DNA of 64,000 nt from Pollenia angustigena. Lineage: Eukaryota > Arthropoda > Insecta > Diptera > Polleniidae. Positions 34,391 to 46,991 of this stretch are shown in pieces. Within the stretch, counting starts at the first letter, position 1. Each line of letters starts with the position of its first letter. The translations under genes were made by a program, and so were the position numbers. Under the pieces are notes generated by a model. The model was not told the DNA's origin and searched no databases. It saw only the letters and a program-made list of their open reading frames with translations. The stretch spans positions 19,864,945 through 19,928,944 of the forward strand of contig OV884059.1 in the NCBI GenBank assembly GCA_930367215.1. Direction: 5' to 3'.

Positions 34391-37300
34391 TTAGAACCAA
34401 CCACCACTACCAAGTTTTGAGCTCAATCCACCAATACCTTTACCGAGGAGATTTCCGACGCGTCCAGCCACAACGTTGGTAACTGCTGCTGCCTGAGCCG
34501 AAACCATATTCGGCTGAGGCATTCTAACGCGTGGCGTAGCGGTCTCCTCTTCGGCACCCTCCTCTTCAGTGCCGTCGAGCTCTCTACCATCCTCGGCAGT
34601 TTCATCACCTTCTGCTACGTCAGGCATGGTTAGAGAACAAGTAGCTTCTTCTGTAGCCATACGCGTGGCAACAGTTTGATATGCTTTAGAATTAAGCTTT
34701 TCCTCAAGCATACCTTGCAGCTCAAAGTCCGAATAGATTTTCTTTACAATATGTGATAGCGCCTGTACCTGAGCATAGTGGAGTGAGTGATCCAAACGTT
34801 CAGAAAGCCAATTGCAAAGCATGTTTATTTGTTGCGTGTACCATTGTTCAAAAAAGTTTAATGCCCAAAGATCATCGCCGATTTTGCCGCGTATTTGTTC
34901 CATATTATTACGAAAAAATATTACATAGCCTTGACCTAAATCTTTACCTGAACTCGAGACATTTGTGAAGCTGAGTATGGAACCAATTAGGCTACCTTCA
35001 TCATATCGAGCCAATTTGGACAAAGTCGACTCTAGCACTGACATAAGCTTACCTATTAGGCCTTGTGTCATAGCTACATTCGCTTTATCGAGCTGATCGT
35101 CAATTTTAGCATGAAATTTATACAAATCAATTCCATCTATGGTGGTTAACTTAAAGCTTTGATTTTTTGCGTTTAATATCACATTAACCATTGCGCACAT
35201 TTCCGAGGGCACAATGTAATCAGTTGATGAAATGAATGCAATATTTTTCTTTAGCCACGATTGGAATGAGGCGTCTGTTCGCGATATACATTGCTCAATC
35301 ATTTCGGCGGCCATCATTTTCAGGCGCTGCTCCAAATGTTGGCGAAATTCGGGCTCAGGCCAGTGAAGATCACGTATAAAAGATTGTAAGGCATCAAGTT
35401 TCCAAAATAGATCTTCTGATGTAGCACAACCATTGCCTTTGCTTTCCCAGCGCTCCTTTTCGAAGCCTTTATTGATGGATTGAGCTATAGATGATTCCAT
35501 TAGGTCTACGTAGCGTACAACTAATGGGGCGAAAGTGTCTCGTAGATGCTGGTGGAAACGACCATTGCGGAGATTATCGTCTGCTCGTAAATAGTCGTTG
35601 AGAATTTGAAAGAGGGGAAACGAATCCCATGTGTCAGGCGGTTGTTCGGATAAAACTCGGTCCATATCAACAGCAAAGAGGGACCAAAATATTTCGGCAT
35701 GTTCTACCAACAAATCGCTGAACCAAGCAAAAGCTTCAGCATAATGTTCTTCATTTTGCTGCTGTAAATCAACGCATAGTTCTGCTAGATGTATCAAATC
35801 TTCGAGTTTTCTCGCAGGAGGCACTGCAACTTCGCCACGTAAGTCTTCTTCGATTTTTGCTTCGGACGACAAACGAGTATAATTTACCAACGCGGCGGAT
35901 TCTAAGCTTTTCTTTATCATTTGACGAACTTCTTCTGGTGGCACGGGTGTAACTATGTCTTTCATGAGAACTCGTTCTAGCAGAGACAACGTTGCCTTGA
36001 GGGCACCTTCGGGCCGCCCAAATGGAAAACAGAACCTAAAATTTGTTATTTGATATTCTAGCAAAACTCTCAAGCGTTCTTTGATTTCGGTAAACTTTTC
36101 TTTTTCTTCGTGGGTAATACTACCAACGCCGTCGGGGCGATTGCCGTGTACGTGGCTGGCACAAAAAGCGAATGAATAATGAATAAGCGTTGGATCGATC
36201 ATAAAATCTTTTTCAGCACGATCTAACAAATCTGAGAGGTAACAAAGGTGTCTATAGCAGCCACGAACACCATAGCGTGCACAATATTCATCCAACACAA
36301 ACACCTGTCCTGGACTAAACCAACCGAGGGAAGCGTATTGATCATTAAGGCGATACTCTAAAGCGAGATTTTGCAGCATTTTGAAGAACACAGCATGATC
36401 TAAAGTACATGGATCGGCGCTAATGTAATCTTCCATGCCGTGCTTGCGTGCCTTGTCCGCATCACCTTGAATCTTAGATATGGCCGAGTTTTTATCCTGA
36501 GTAACTGGCGGCGTAGGTTTGTGGGACTGACCAGTGGCACGATACATAGCCATTACCCATAAACTGCATTCGTTTTCGTCGTCGCAGGCGAAAGCGATAC
36601 TATCGCCTTCTCGTACAGCATTGAAGAAAAATCGTCCGCCATTTAAATCGGTGCCAAACATTAAACTTGCACTAGCACCTTCGATGTAATCGACAGTGTA
36701 ACCATCTAACTGCATCATTTCCGATGGTTCGGATTTCTTTTCTTTATAACTACACATGGCGAAGGTGTACTGTGACACTTGAACTAGTACAAAATAACGT
36801 TTTTTCCACTTTTTCCACACCGATTTTCCAATGGCGTATAAGTAACCACAGTGCTTCATATTGGGAGGTTTTTCTAGACGGCATGCTATTTTAATACGCA
36901 AATCTTGATCGGGTAAATTTTTCGGCACCGTCATTCGATGCCACTCAGGGGTTTTAGACGACAAAGGTGTTGGTTTTATAGTAACCTTGCCCAACTCTTT
37001 ATCCTCTAAAGCTAACATGCCTGGGTTTTCTGTATAGAGCTTAACCTTAACTACGGGCAAAGGATGAGTCGTTGTAAAATCTCCTTGGGTGTCCCACATT
37101 GGCTTGGAGGCTTCAGCTTGGTCTGTTTGCAGTTTTTCACCATTTTCAACCTCCATTGTACAATACACAATTCGATTCTGAGCTAATGACTTAAGACCCT
37201 TAACTTCCATTACAATTACTTCTAGTTGAAAGGTCAATACTACATCTAGCTTAGACAGTTGAGTTATGCCCTCCTCAGAGTCGCCTTCCAGCTTAGAAAG

Positions 37301-38596
37301 AGAACCGTGAGAACGTAAGATCATTTTCAAAAATGAAGGAGTACTATGATTGTAACGCTTTAGCTTTTGCAATCCATATTTGCTATCCATGTTTCCTTTG
37401 GTAACTGGCAACGATTCTAAATTGGCCATTAATAAATTTATTGATGATTTCAACTCTTCAATATAGAGTGATTCCATTTCTTTTAAAACAAATTTTGGCA
37501 TAAGCTTGCGATTCTTCTCCATTTCGTTTACACGCTGCATACGACCATCCAATTCACGTCTTATAGCAGCCGCTTGTTCGTCGGCCGAATCAAGCATTAA
37601 GGCATTAAATAAGATTTGGTGTTCAAATTTCTTAACACTAAGTATCTGCTGAAACATATCGTACAGCTGTTCTTTAGAAAGTATCAGCTCACTATTTAAT
37701 GATTGTTGTAAACGGGCTGGTTTTTTCGAATCCTCCTCTCCCGTACCCTTAAGTATCACATCGAACTTTGCCATCCATGAGGTAAGCACTGTGTCTTTGC
37801 TAAGACCATCAATTTCAGGCAATGAACGAACACGCTTTTCAATATTTTTCCGAAAAACTTCTGTAAAGTCTTGCATAGAACATGAACCCTGTTGGACCAT
37901 TTTTAAAATACGATCAGATTTCAAAAATACATCATGATAGCTTTGTACTGCATTGCGAAATGCTTCATCAGCCATAATTTGTGTTTCCCCCTTAAGAAAT
38001 GATTGAAATCGCTGTGTTATGGCATCCAGTTGTGTTTTGTTAACTTTGGGCTGTCTTTTTGTCATATCGGTAGGTTGTTTAGCATTAAACGGATATGATA
38101 TGCAACGGGAAACAAATACATATAGCTGGATTCGTTTCTTTCGTTCCTCTTCTTCAATGCCCTGTTTTGGCTGACCAGTGCCCGTTTCATACTTTTCACT
38201 TGCTACTGATGGCGAGGGAGATATTGGCCGTGACAGTGAATTTCCTCTAGATGAAGAACCAGCACTTTGATTTAAGGTTTCCTGCGATATGCTACCCGCT
38301 CCCGCTACAGAATCATTTGCGGTCAGTTCGTTTTTACTCGACACACTGCTTGCGGCTACTGGCGCTGTAGTTTTTTCACTATCTGTTGCCCCACTCGAAA
38401 TAGAACCACCACCTGCCTTGTGCGGAATATCACCATTTTGGCGTGCTGCTCCGGCCCCAACCTTACTGCTTGAATCTACAGTTGTTATAACAGCTTTAGG
38501 TTTAGCTAACGAACTTGCGCCTAAACGCCCTTTGGGTTGTGCTTGGGGTGTTGGTTCATCATCGCCTTCTTCCTCACTGGAACTAGGATCAATCAT
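34391..38596 (-). CDS. Cadps: Calcium-dependent secretion activator (CAPS), single-exon
   Basis: An uninterrupted 1401-codon frame. CAPS proteins prime dense-core vesicles (and some synaptic vesicles) for Ca2+-triggered fusion by acting on SNARE/syntaxin at the plasma membrane. Residues 1-150 are Ser/Ala/Gly-rich and disordered; about 155-440 is the conserved N-terminal region; about 450-572 a C2-like domain. About 575-685 is a PH domain ([20 protein letters not shown]) with basic residues suited to phosphoinositide binding. About 760-1290 is the MUN/CAPS priming domain ([19 protein letters not shown]); the C-terminus is acidic then Gly-rich, ending GSGGWF. Length fits the family (about 1350-1450). 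The ATG sits at the conserved [10 protein letters not shown] start. Cadps in other animals is multi-exon, so the lack of introns suggests a retrocopy; the intact frame argues that it is functional. Confidence 0.95.
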   Translation of the reverse strand: MIDPSSSEEEGDDEPTPQAQPKGRLGASSLAKPKAVITTVDSSSKVGAGAARQNGDIPHKAGGGSISSGATDSEKTTAPVAASSVSSKNELTANDSVAGAGSISQETLNQSAGSSSRGNSLSRPISPSPSVASEKYETGTGQPKQGIEEEERKKRIQLYVFVSRCISYPFNAKQPTDMTKRQPKVNKTQLDAITQRFQSFLKGETQIMADEAFRNAVQSYHDVFLKSDRILKMVQQGSCSMQDFTEVFRKNIEKRVRSLPEIDGLSKDTVLTSWMAKFDVILKGTGEEDSKKPARLQQSLNSELILSKEQLYDMFQQILSVKKFEHQILFNALMLDSADEQAAAIRRELDGRMQRVNEMEKNRKLMPKFVLKEMESLYIEELKSSINLLMANLESLPVTKGNMDSKYGLQKLKRYNHSTPSFLKMILRSHGSLSKLEGDSEEGITQLSKLDVVLTFQLEVIVMEVKGLKSLAQNRIVYCTMEVENGEKLQTDQAEASKPMWDTQGDFTTTHPLPVVKVKLYTENPGMLALEDKELGKVTIKPTPLSSKTPEWHRMTVPKNLPDQDLRIKIACRLEKPPNMKHCGYLYAIGKSVWKKWKKRYFVLVQVSQYTFAMCSYKEKKSEPSEMMQLDGYTVDYIEGASASLMFGTDLNGGRFFFNAVREGDSIAFACDDENECSLWVMAMYRATGQSHKPTPPVTQDKNSAISKIQGDADKARKHGMEDYISADPCTLDHAVFFKMLQNLALEYRLNDQYASLGWFSPGQVFVLDEYCARYGVRGCYRHLCYLSDLLDRAEKDFMIDPTLIHYSFAFCASHVHGNRPDGVGSITHEEKEKFTEIKERLRVLLEYQITNFRFCFPFGRPEGALKATLSLLERVLMKDIVTPVPPEEVRQMIKKSLESAALVNYTRLSSEAKIEEDLRGEVAVPPARKLEDLIHLAELCVDLQQQNEEHYAEAFAWFSDLLVEHAEIFWSLFAVDMDRVLSEQPPDTWDSFPLFQILNDYLRADDNLRNGRFHQHLRDTFAPLVVRYVDLMESSIAQSINKGFEKERWESKGNGCATSEDLFWKLDALQSFIRDLHWPEPEFRQHLEQRLKMMAAEMIEQCISRTDASFQSWLKKNIAFISSTDYIVPSEMCAMVNVILNAKNQSFKLTTIDGIDLYKFHAKIDDQLDKANVAMTQGLIGKLMSVLESTLSKLARYDEGSLIGSILSFTNVSSSGKDLGQGYVIFFRNNMEQIRGKIGDDLWALNFFEQWYTQQINMLCNWLSERLDHSLHYAQVQALSHIVKKIYSDFELQGMLEEKLNSKAYQTVATRMATEEATCSLTMPDVAEGDETAEDGRELDGTEEEGAEEETATPRVRMPQPNMVSAQAAAVTNVVAGRVGNLLGKGIGGLSSKLGSGGWF

Positions 38597-39840
38597 ATCT
38601 GTGTGTTTTTAAACGGCTTACTCGTGAGTAACTCTTTGTTGGTTAAAGTTACGTTCAAAACCTAAATAGTTCAGTAGCGATAACGGGTGCTCAGCAGTGT
38701 GACGATAAATCAGACAGCACGTAGTATATTTAACTGTAACACGAATACATACATACATTATTAATTTTATTGTTTTTATACCTACTATCAGCTCAAGGCA
38801 AAACAAACATTAAGCTATTTTTCGCATAAAAATACTGCTACATTATAATGAGAACTAATTAAAATGTAATTGTTACAGTATTTTTGCTTTTGTGGAATTT
38901 TTAATGTTGTTTTTTTTTTTAATTAAAGTTTTCTAAATTACGTACTTGTTCGTATGTGTGTTGTCCTGGTTTACTGATATTTTCCAACTTATTCACATTG
39001 ATTAAGGGTGTGAATGTAATCAGTACTAGTTGTTGTTGTTGTTATGAATAAACTGCTAATTTTTCGCCATCACATGAAAGTAAAGAAATAATAAAAAACG
39101 ATTATTCGTATATTTTAACAAGGATAACACGGATTTAGCAGGGTTGTATTATCTTAAACTTAAAATTTCGTAATTATGTATTTAGGTACATGGTGAATAT
39201 TCCTTTTTTTTTTGATTGCTCTTAAGTAAAACGTTTATTATATTTGTTATTTGAAAAATTTTATTGTACACTCTTTTGTTTAATTATTGTTTATAGGTAT
39301 GTATGTGTTTCAAAATATTATAGGTTTGTATGTATGTATGTATTTATTCCCATATGCATTTAGTAGTTATAAACTAGGTTCATTAAATTTATCTTTACAT
39401 TTGTTTTCATCTTTTTTCAATTTGCACACGTTTTTTTAATATAATTTTTTTAACTTAATCTTTTGCTTATATTTTTTTTTATTTAAAGTAGTTTTACCAA
39501 CAAAATATTATATAGTTATTGGTGTATTGATTTTCCGTAAACACAATTTTTTTATTCAACGGTATAACCCCCTTTTAGCAGGGTAGATTTGTGTATGAAA
39601 CATTTCGTACATTTACACGCAAAACAGTTCTCAGCAGTGTTTTATTTGTTTGTGCTTTACATTTATTTCACATAGTTGTTTAACGCAATGTGACTTTTAA
39701 CGGTAACCGTTCTGACAAGTTGTATTGATTTTATTCTCAAGTAACCACTTCAAAAAATTAACCCCTAAAAATAAATTACAAAACCGTTATTTATACGCAT
39801 ACACTTGGCTGTATGTTAACATTTGTGTTAATTACATTAA
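38597..39840. other. Upstream of CAPS: probable promoter and 5' region
   Basis: Reading the minus strand, the ATG is preceded by ACACACAG, which could be either untranslated leader or a splice acceptor from a 5' exon. A GTATGTATGTATGTATG microsatellite occurs near 39330. No other gene is visible; the short frame at 38618-38806 has no support. Confidence 0.45.
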
Positions 39841-40524
39841 CATAATGTTAAGGCCTATTTTGTTTACCCTAGGTCTACACTGAAGATAAATATCTCAGAA
39901 AGTTGGCAATAACGTCGGCAAAATAACAGAGCAATATTTCTTATTGCTCAGCTTATGTTAAAGGCATGGGAAAACGTATTTATGTAAACTCATAATTTGA
40001 AAAAAATCAAGGAAGAAGGTGCAGTGTAAAAACTGGCACTATCTTGCAAAAAACTATTTTTATTAATATAAATTCTTTCTTATTCGATTTTATTATTTAA
40101 AAGTAAATTAATTTGATTAAGCTTAAGGTCTTTTTTTATATAAAAATATTAATTTTATTAAATTTTTTTTTGTTAAAGTAAAATTTCAACTTTAACAAAT
40201 TAATATAAATTTAAATAATAAAGTTCGAATAATAAAAAATTATATTAATAAAAAGAATTTTTATAAAATTTATTTTAGTGTTTAATTAATTCTTTAATTT
40301 AATTTTTTTTCTACTGTCATAATTTGCTACCATTTCACAAATTTAATTACTTTCTCCCACAATTTGCTTCTATTTGCTTTTATTTTTTTCCTTTTTTTCA
40401 ATTGACAACCAAATTTGACGTTTTACGTTAGCAATAATTGTCAACGAAAATGGACTAACAATTACTGCAACATAAATTACCGGCAATAAATATGTACAAA
40501 AAATTGCTGTCTACATTAGAGATA

Positions 40525-41521
40525 ATATCGTCCCCTTAATATAACAATAGCGTATGTGCTCATACGCTTTTATTTTTTTATTGCATATTTAGAATCTCCA
40601 TCATTGATTTTATGTCTTGTCAAAATTTCGCCAAACTCTATTTCCACAAAGTGGGTCGAAATGTCGTTGGAAAAAATAGTGTATAATTTCTTGTTCAAAA
40701 TTTTTCTTCAATAAGTGTGTAAGCTGTTATGCGCTATTTTACTTGAAATTTCCACTCCAAAGTTGTTAAAAGAATAATAGTGTAAACGCATTATACTCCA
40801 TTTTAGCCTGTAGAAAAAATACAATTTATGAAAACTTTAACTCATAAAATAGCTTATGAAAGCTGCATGATCTCCAAAATTTGTGCAAGAAGAATGTAAT
40901 TCCTCGTGGCTCGCAGTCATTTTTTTTTAACTTACAAGGTGGAAAGAAGCGAAATTGTTTAGATGAGCCAGATGAAGCAGAGGAAGAGAAAGAAGACGAA
41001 TGAATTTCTAGTTATTTTTGATTTACGCAATGTATACCTTAATTTGTCATAATTTTTTGTTTATAATAACCCAAATTGGAAAGTAATGAATATGTGCCAC
41101 TGAATTAACAAAACTATGAACTAATCACTGTTTTATAATGTTACAAATTGATATTTTTGTGATCAAATATTTTAATTAAAATTCCGTAAAATTATTGAAT
41201 AAAACAGCGTATAAAATACAAAATAAAATAGTTTATCAGATACATCATACGAATTCCTTAAAAAATAAAATAGCCTATATGAAGGGCTTGCACTTTGAAT
41301 GACATAATTATGGTCTTAAAGGATGCGTAGAATAAAAAAAAATTATCAATTTAAAGACAAGAAACGGTATTATGTATTCGTCGAAAAATCCAATATGAAG
41401 TATTTTTATTTACCGCGATATTGAGGTTTTAATAGACATCCGATTTGACAAAAACTTAAAACACGATTTTCTCAAAACCCCAAAAAAATTTTACACTATT
41501 GTTTTATTAAGAGGACGATAT
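40525..41521. mobile_element. About 1-kb MITE with ATATCGTCC ends
   Basis: Ends ATATCGTCCCCTTAATATAA and the inverse ending GAGGACGATAT; ACAATAG follows in both arms. The interior is non-coding. It is embedded in sequence (39845-40520) that contains CAATAACGTCGGCA, a fragment related to the GGGTCTCCACG/CCTAAGTCTA families. Confidence 0.72.
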
Positions 41522-41586
41522 AATTTTGACATTTACAATATATGACGCAATAATTATCTCTGGTATAGACGGGCAGCTACACAACA

Positions 41587-41680
41587 CCCTACAAGAAATT
41601 AATAAGCGAGTTGTCACATTTTTCATTTTCTTAACACCAAATGAAAAATGTGACTACTCGCTCATTGATTTCTTGTAGGG
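41587..41680. mobile_element. 94-bp hairpin MITE
   Basis: Arms CCCTACAAGAAAT.AAT.AGC and inverse pair almost completely, with TGACACATTTTTCATTT continuing the stem. One of the shortest and most hairpin-like units in the window. Confidence 0.8.
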
Positions 41681-42133
41681 CATTTATAAACGTGAACATA
41701 TGCATGCAGTGCTGCCATATTTTTTTTACAAAAACTGCTCCTAACAAAATTAAAAGAAAATTTTTATAAAATTTGTGAATTTTTAATTCATTCATACATC
41801 GACATACAAAAACTTTTCCATTATAATTCACAAAGTTTCTAAAGCGCTTAATATTATTTTATTACTATTTTAAATGCATTTATATATATACATATATATA
41901 TGTATTTATTTGAGAGCTTCGCAAGTAGAGAAGAAAACCATTTAAGTTATATTTATATCGTTATAGCTTAAGAAGATAAATATGTTACCAAAACAGTAAA
42001 AAAATTATATTTTGGCCATTTACAAATTTAAAAAAAAAACAAACATATGTCCACTTTTTTAATTAAATAATGATGTTTTTTAATATAACGCCTACCTCCA
42101 ATTTTTTGCAATTTTAAAAATCCCTTCTTGTTG
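41681..42133. other. AT-rich spacer
   Basis: A TATATATACATATATATATG microsatellite at about 41881-41901; nothing else recognised. Confidence 0.5.
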
Positions 42134-42337
42134 AAGGCGAATTAACTACAGGTGGTGTCGAAACGGCATCTGATTTTGACAGTTCCGGCTTATTTGTTTT
42201 GATTTGTTAGTGTTTTGCTAATAATGGTTGACATTTCGAGCTAATGGCACTAACAATGCAATGCAAAAAACCGTATGTTGTTTCTGTTATTTTTGGATTG
42301 TTGTAGTTCCGACACCACCTGTAGTTGAATTCGCCTT
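42134..42337. mobile_element. 204-bp MITE
   Basis: Ends AAGGCGAATTAACTACAGGT and the inverse ACCTGTAGTTGAATTCGCCTT, continuing through GGTGTCG. The interior is non-coding. Confidence 0.85.
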
Positions 42338-42927
42338 GTTCTTGTTGTATCTTTACATCAGAAGATAGAAAAAAATTCAATTTATACTCGTCATTTCTTG
42401 TCTTTTACGGTACAACATTGCAATAAAAACATGTACGAGTGTAAAGAAATTTACATAAGTCTTAATCTAATAGAGAGCAAAAAAAATTATGGTAAAGCTA
42501 GAAAAATTTTGACTTAAATTGGTAATTTCCGGTTTTGCAGATGAAAATTTTTTTCATTTAAAGATCAGTACAAATCACTTGAAATTTTTTTTTGTTTGAT
42601 TAGTTTTTAATTCGATAAAATAATTTAAGAAAACATTTTTTCAAAACGACAACACTTCACCACCCTATAAATCGACAAATAAACAATACAAATAAAATAT
42701 TTCGCACACTCATTCATATCTACTAGAACTATAGTTATGCCAAATATAAAGGAACTCCAAATTGGTTTTTTATTGGGTTGTTCGTTTCACAAAAAACACC
42801 CCATATGTTAATAAACATATTATTACTATTTTGCTCCATATTATGCAAAAAAAGAACAACTAAACAAGTCTTACGTATTTTGACGAAAATGCATCTCTGA
42901 TCTAATTATTGCTTGGAAATTGTTATC

Positions 42928-43450
42928 CTGGGACTCCACGTAGCAATATTTATTGCGACAAACGTCAAATTTGATTGCTCCATTAAATTTGCGACGTATA
43001 GACCGCAAATTGCCATGAGTGGCAATCCATTGTGCAATGATTGATCTTCTGATTGATTGAGCAATTATTATGCTGGGTCTCCACGTAGCAATTTTTATTG
43101 CGAAGTACAAGCAATAACGTGTTCTCCAGCAAGATTATATTGCTGGAGAACACTTGAAATTGCTTTGCCATTAATTTGCAATTTTTACCGCGAGTAGTTG
43201 TATAAAGTTTTGTTGGCTGTATTTATAACAAATGTTTTATGTTGTGTTTTGAAGTGGTTGTTAAATTTTCTTTTTTAAATTAATAAAATAATTAATTGTA
43301 ATTGTCGTAGCTGTGTTTTGTATTACTTTTTTGTTTATTTGCGGATTAAAAAGACCTAAAACTTGTATTGTTCTATTGAAAAAATAAAAATATATTAAAA
43401 AAACAAATTCGTCGTTTGCTTTTGTTGATATTGGCGTTTATTTAAAAATA
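42928..43450. mobile_element. GGGTCTCCACG-family MITE, rearranged copy
   Basis: A left-end fragment (42928-43066) is followed directly by a second terminus GGGTCTCCACGTAGCAAT (43074) and interior sequence running to about 43450. The two ends thus lie head-to-tail instead of at opposite extremities; a partial copy joined to another, or an internal recombination, would explain it. Compare the complete copy at 62815-63514. Confidence 0.75.
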
Positions 43451-44129
43451 CATATAATATATATAATACATATAATATAACGAGCTTTTAGGAGAGAGGG
43501 GTAAAGAGAATGGAAAGGGGTACATACTTGACCATACCAGTCAGTTTTTATTTTTCTTTTCTTTTTTCATCCGTAATATAATAAAAAGCTACAAAGTTGA
43601 AGGAAAAGAAAACAAAAATTACTTTTGTGCATGAACGTGAACGCAAGTTCAAAAGAAAATTTAAATAAAACTGTTCAAGTAAACTTGACCTGTGTGAACC
43701 AGCACATATACACGAAATTTGACGTAAGGGTTCCAACAGGGGTAAACAGCTGACAAACATATAGGCCAACGAGTTTACCTTGTGTAAATATACCTTGCTA
43801 CTTGCAAGTAAATACTAGCATGTGGAAACGTAGGGTTAATGTCAAAATGCTGAGATATTTACTTCAACACAGTTGCTAAAACACGCGCTTACACAATGCT
43901 GTCATAACATCATGTGTCAACAGCTTTTCATGCCTGTTGTAGATTTGGTGTGAAATAGGTGCAAGTGTAACAGCGGGGTTAACTACTATTAATTTTGCAG
44001 CCACCATCTCAGAATGAATAGCATTTTTAAAAGCAAGTAATCGTAAACACAAAAAAAGCAAAAGCAAAGAAAAATCATCGTCTGAAAAATATAAAGTTTT
44101 TTTTTAAAAAATTGTGGAATAAAGACAAA
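43451..44129 (+). other. DMAP1 upstream region
   Basis: Sequence between the MITE and the DMAP1 start codon. The last 200 bases plausibly hold the promoter and 5' leader. I cannot pick a core promoter element with confidence. Confidence 0.4.
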
Positions 44130-46334
44130 ATGACAACGGATGTAAGAGATATTTTGGACATAGAACGTCCTCCTACTCCAGAAATTACTAGAGATTCCTT
44201 TCTTTCCACCAAGAAAAGAAACTTTGAAAAGTAGGTAAACGAAGTCCTTTTACTTTTAGAATGTCACTAACTGTAATAATATTTTAAACAGAGCAAAGGG
44301 TCAATCTAAACGTCCGGAGGGTATGCATCGTGAAGTTTTTGCCTTATTGTATAATGACAATAAAGATGCACCGCCTCTTTTACCTACGGACACGGCCTTG
44401 GGTATAGGCTCAGGGTATAAACAAGCCAAGGCACGTTTGGGAATGAAAAAAGTTCGTAAATGGGAATGGGCCCCCTTTAGTAATCCTGCTAGAACTGATG
44501 GTGCGGTATTCCATCATTGGAAGCGTATTACCGATGAACCAAAAGAATATCCTTTCGCTAAGTTCAACAAACAGTTGGAGATACCAAATTATAATGGGGC
44601 TGAATACAATGCTCATTTGCACACAAATCCACAAAAATGGTCAAAAGAACAAACGGATCATTTATTTGATTTAGGTAGACGGTAAGTTTTAAACTGGTTA
44701 ACAATTACACCTAAAATACATATTTGTTGGACATTTTTCAGCTTTGACCTGCGCTTCATTATAATGGCAGATCGTTGGGATCGCTCACAATTTGGCATTA
44801 AGAATGTGGAAGATTTAAAAGAACGCTACTACGAAGTAGTTGGTTTACTTTCTAAATCAAAAGGAAGTAATGGTCAACATTTTGGTGGTGACAAAAAACC
44901 ATTCGTATATGATGTTGAACATGAACGACGACGCAAGGAACAACTAAAGAAACTCTTTGAACGTACTAGTCAACAAGTAAAAGAAGAACAAAATTTGATA
45001 AATGAACTGAGAAAAATTGAAGCTCGGAAAAAAGAACGTGAACGTAAAACTCAAGATTTGCAAAAACTTATATCACAAGCAGATCAGCAGGGTGATGCAT
45101 CTTCCAATTCTCAGAACGCTAGAAAATATGAAAAGAAATTACATAAGAAAAAACTACATCATCAGCCGAGACCGTCAAAAGTTGATTCGGTTGTTAACGC
45201 CATTGAGGTTGGTACAAGTGGTATTAAATTTTCCGATTTACGTGGCACTGGTGTATCATTAAGATCACAAAAAATGAAACTACCAGCAAATATAGGACAA
45301 CGTAAAGTAAAAGCGCTTGAACAGACCATACATGAATTCAAAGTGGGTTAGTAATAATACTTAATAATACATAATCAGCCCAATTATGAATAAAAATTCC
45401 CCGGGAGTTTTTTCCCTTTTCCCATTTTTACAATTGAATTAACAAAGGAAAGATGGGAAAAGGGAGAAAACTCCCGGGGAATTTTTATTAATAATTGGGC
45501 TGAATATCAAAACTAAAAAAAAATAATATACAAAATATCATAATACCCTTCACCGCAGGTGGTGGAAAAGTGTAATTTCTACATTATTGATGTTAAGCCC
45601 TATTATATATATATGTATATATTCTGGGTTCTAAGTAGCGAAGTTGATTTAACAATGTCCGTCTGTCTGTCTGTCAGGGAAATGAAATGGGTTTTCCGAG
45701 GACCCTAGATATTGCATATTATGTTGCATATAGCAAAAAACAACGGCTGCCTCTAATTTTAACAACCAATTCCTTTGTTGTTGTTATATTTTATATTTAT
45801 GTATATCTGAAGAACGTTAGGAGTCAAAGTTTCCAAATTGGTTATCAATACACAACAACCGACAAAATGTGGGCAGGATTGGACAAGTGGGCGTGGCACA
45901 AAGTTGAATTATATATTTATATAATTATATAACTTTCTGTTATTTTCGCACCATGGTGAAGGGTTTATAAGATTCGGCACATCCGAATATAGCACTCTTA
46001 CTTGTTTTATACTAATTTTGATTTGTTAACAGATCCTACTCCACCACCTTCTGAAGAAATTTGTAACGCATTTAATGAGTTACGTTCCGATATGGTTTTG
46101 CTCTGTGAACTCCGTACGGCTTTATCAACATGTATCTATGAAATGGAAAGTTTAAAGCATCAATATGAAGCATCTTGTCCCGGGAAGGTATAATATTATA
46201 CATTTTTAGTTCAATTCCTCCAATAAATATTTATTATTGTCTAGACTCTTAATATACCTACATCCTTAATACCGCCAGGACTTCAATTAAAAACGGAAAT
46301 ATTTGAGAATAATTCTTCCACCAGCACAATCTAG
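44130..46334 (+). CDS. DMAP1: DNA methyltransferase 1-associated protein 1 (DMAP1)
   Basis: Five exons: 44130-44230, 44292-44681, 44742-45346, 46033-46187, 46245-46334, all with GT-AG introns and a continuous frame of 446 residues. The start MTTDVRDILDIERPPTPE and the SANT/Myb-like region (about residues 95-200, ...KWSKEQTDHLFDLGRRFDLR...) identify DMAP1. A charged coiled-coil follows (about 210-265, HERRRKEQLKKLFERT), then the DPTPPPSEEICNAFNELRSD block. DMAP1 is a nuclear subunit of the Tip60/NuA4 and SRCAP-type chromatin complexes. Intron 3 (686 bp) has taken in two mobile elements (45376-45502, 45535-46012), while the other introns are about 60 bp. Confidence 0.96.
45376..45502. mobile_element. 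127-bp hairpin MITE in DMAP1 intron 3
   Basis: Arms CAGCCCAATTAT..ATAAAAATTCCCCGGGAG and the inverse pair for over 40 bp. AAT flanks both ends (45373-45375, 45503-45505). In the pre-mRNA it would form a long stem 30 bases past the 5' splice site. Confidence 0.9.
45535..46012 (+). mobile_element. mini-me-like retroelement in DMAP1 intron 3
   Basis: It begins near TACCCTTCACC, has a TA microsatellite (45603-45620), a GTCTGTCTGTCTGTC run (45660-45676), and a tail CACCATGGTGAAGGGTTTATAAG then CGGCACATCCGAATATAGC and ACTCTTACTTGTTTTA. TA and GTCY microsatellites plus that tail are the hallmark of dipteran mini-me elements. A decayed tail of another copy is at 51070-51140. Confidence 0.7.
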
Positions 46335-46991
46335 TTTCATCTGGTAGTTTTTTAGAATAATTTAATATTTGCTTAAGATGTTCAATAGTTTTAAACCACA
46401 TTTAGCCTAGGCTTTAAACAAAAAAAAGTAAACATCCAAGACACAAGTAAAAATCGTATTAAAATAAAATTATCAAAATGAGCTTCGGGTGTCATTTTGT
46501 AAACTCATTCATCTGTGTTGAATTTCGTAATTAAATTTTTAAATACATAACTGAAAACTATCAAGGCGGCATTTTACGAAAGAAACTTTTTTGTACAATG
46601 TATTTACAAAATTTTCGTATATTTTACGAAAAAAAAAATCTTCGGCACTTTTTTACCCACACCACAATAGTGCAAAACGTATTATGCTATGCATATGTGC
46701 TGATCACAGAATACTAGTGCTGATGTTCGTAACGCCTTATAATATAGGTCCTAGACCGACCTTTAAGTCAACCTTATTCTATTTGGTGTCGTCAACAGCT
46801 AACAACGCCGTTTTTTATGTTTTGTTTCAATTTTGTTGGCAATATTGCCATATTTCGATGACTGTTAACATATGTTTGGTATTTTCTAAGAAAAATTGGC
46901 GTTGCTGTTGCCTTTAATTGCCTTTGATTTTGTCGTCTGCATTTTTAGTGTTGTCTTGTGCTTCTTTGTGTTGTGTTTCAAAAATGTTACG
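46335..46991. other. DMAP1 downstream sequence
   Basis: Likely contains the DMAP1 3' untranslated region; an AATAAA-type signal occurs near 46464. No further gene recognised. Confidence 0.45.

Noticed and set aside
38289..38612. 107-codon plus-strand frame
   Set aside because: Shadow of the CAPS coding sequence on the opposite strand.
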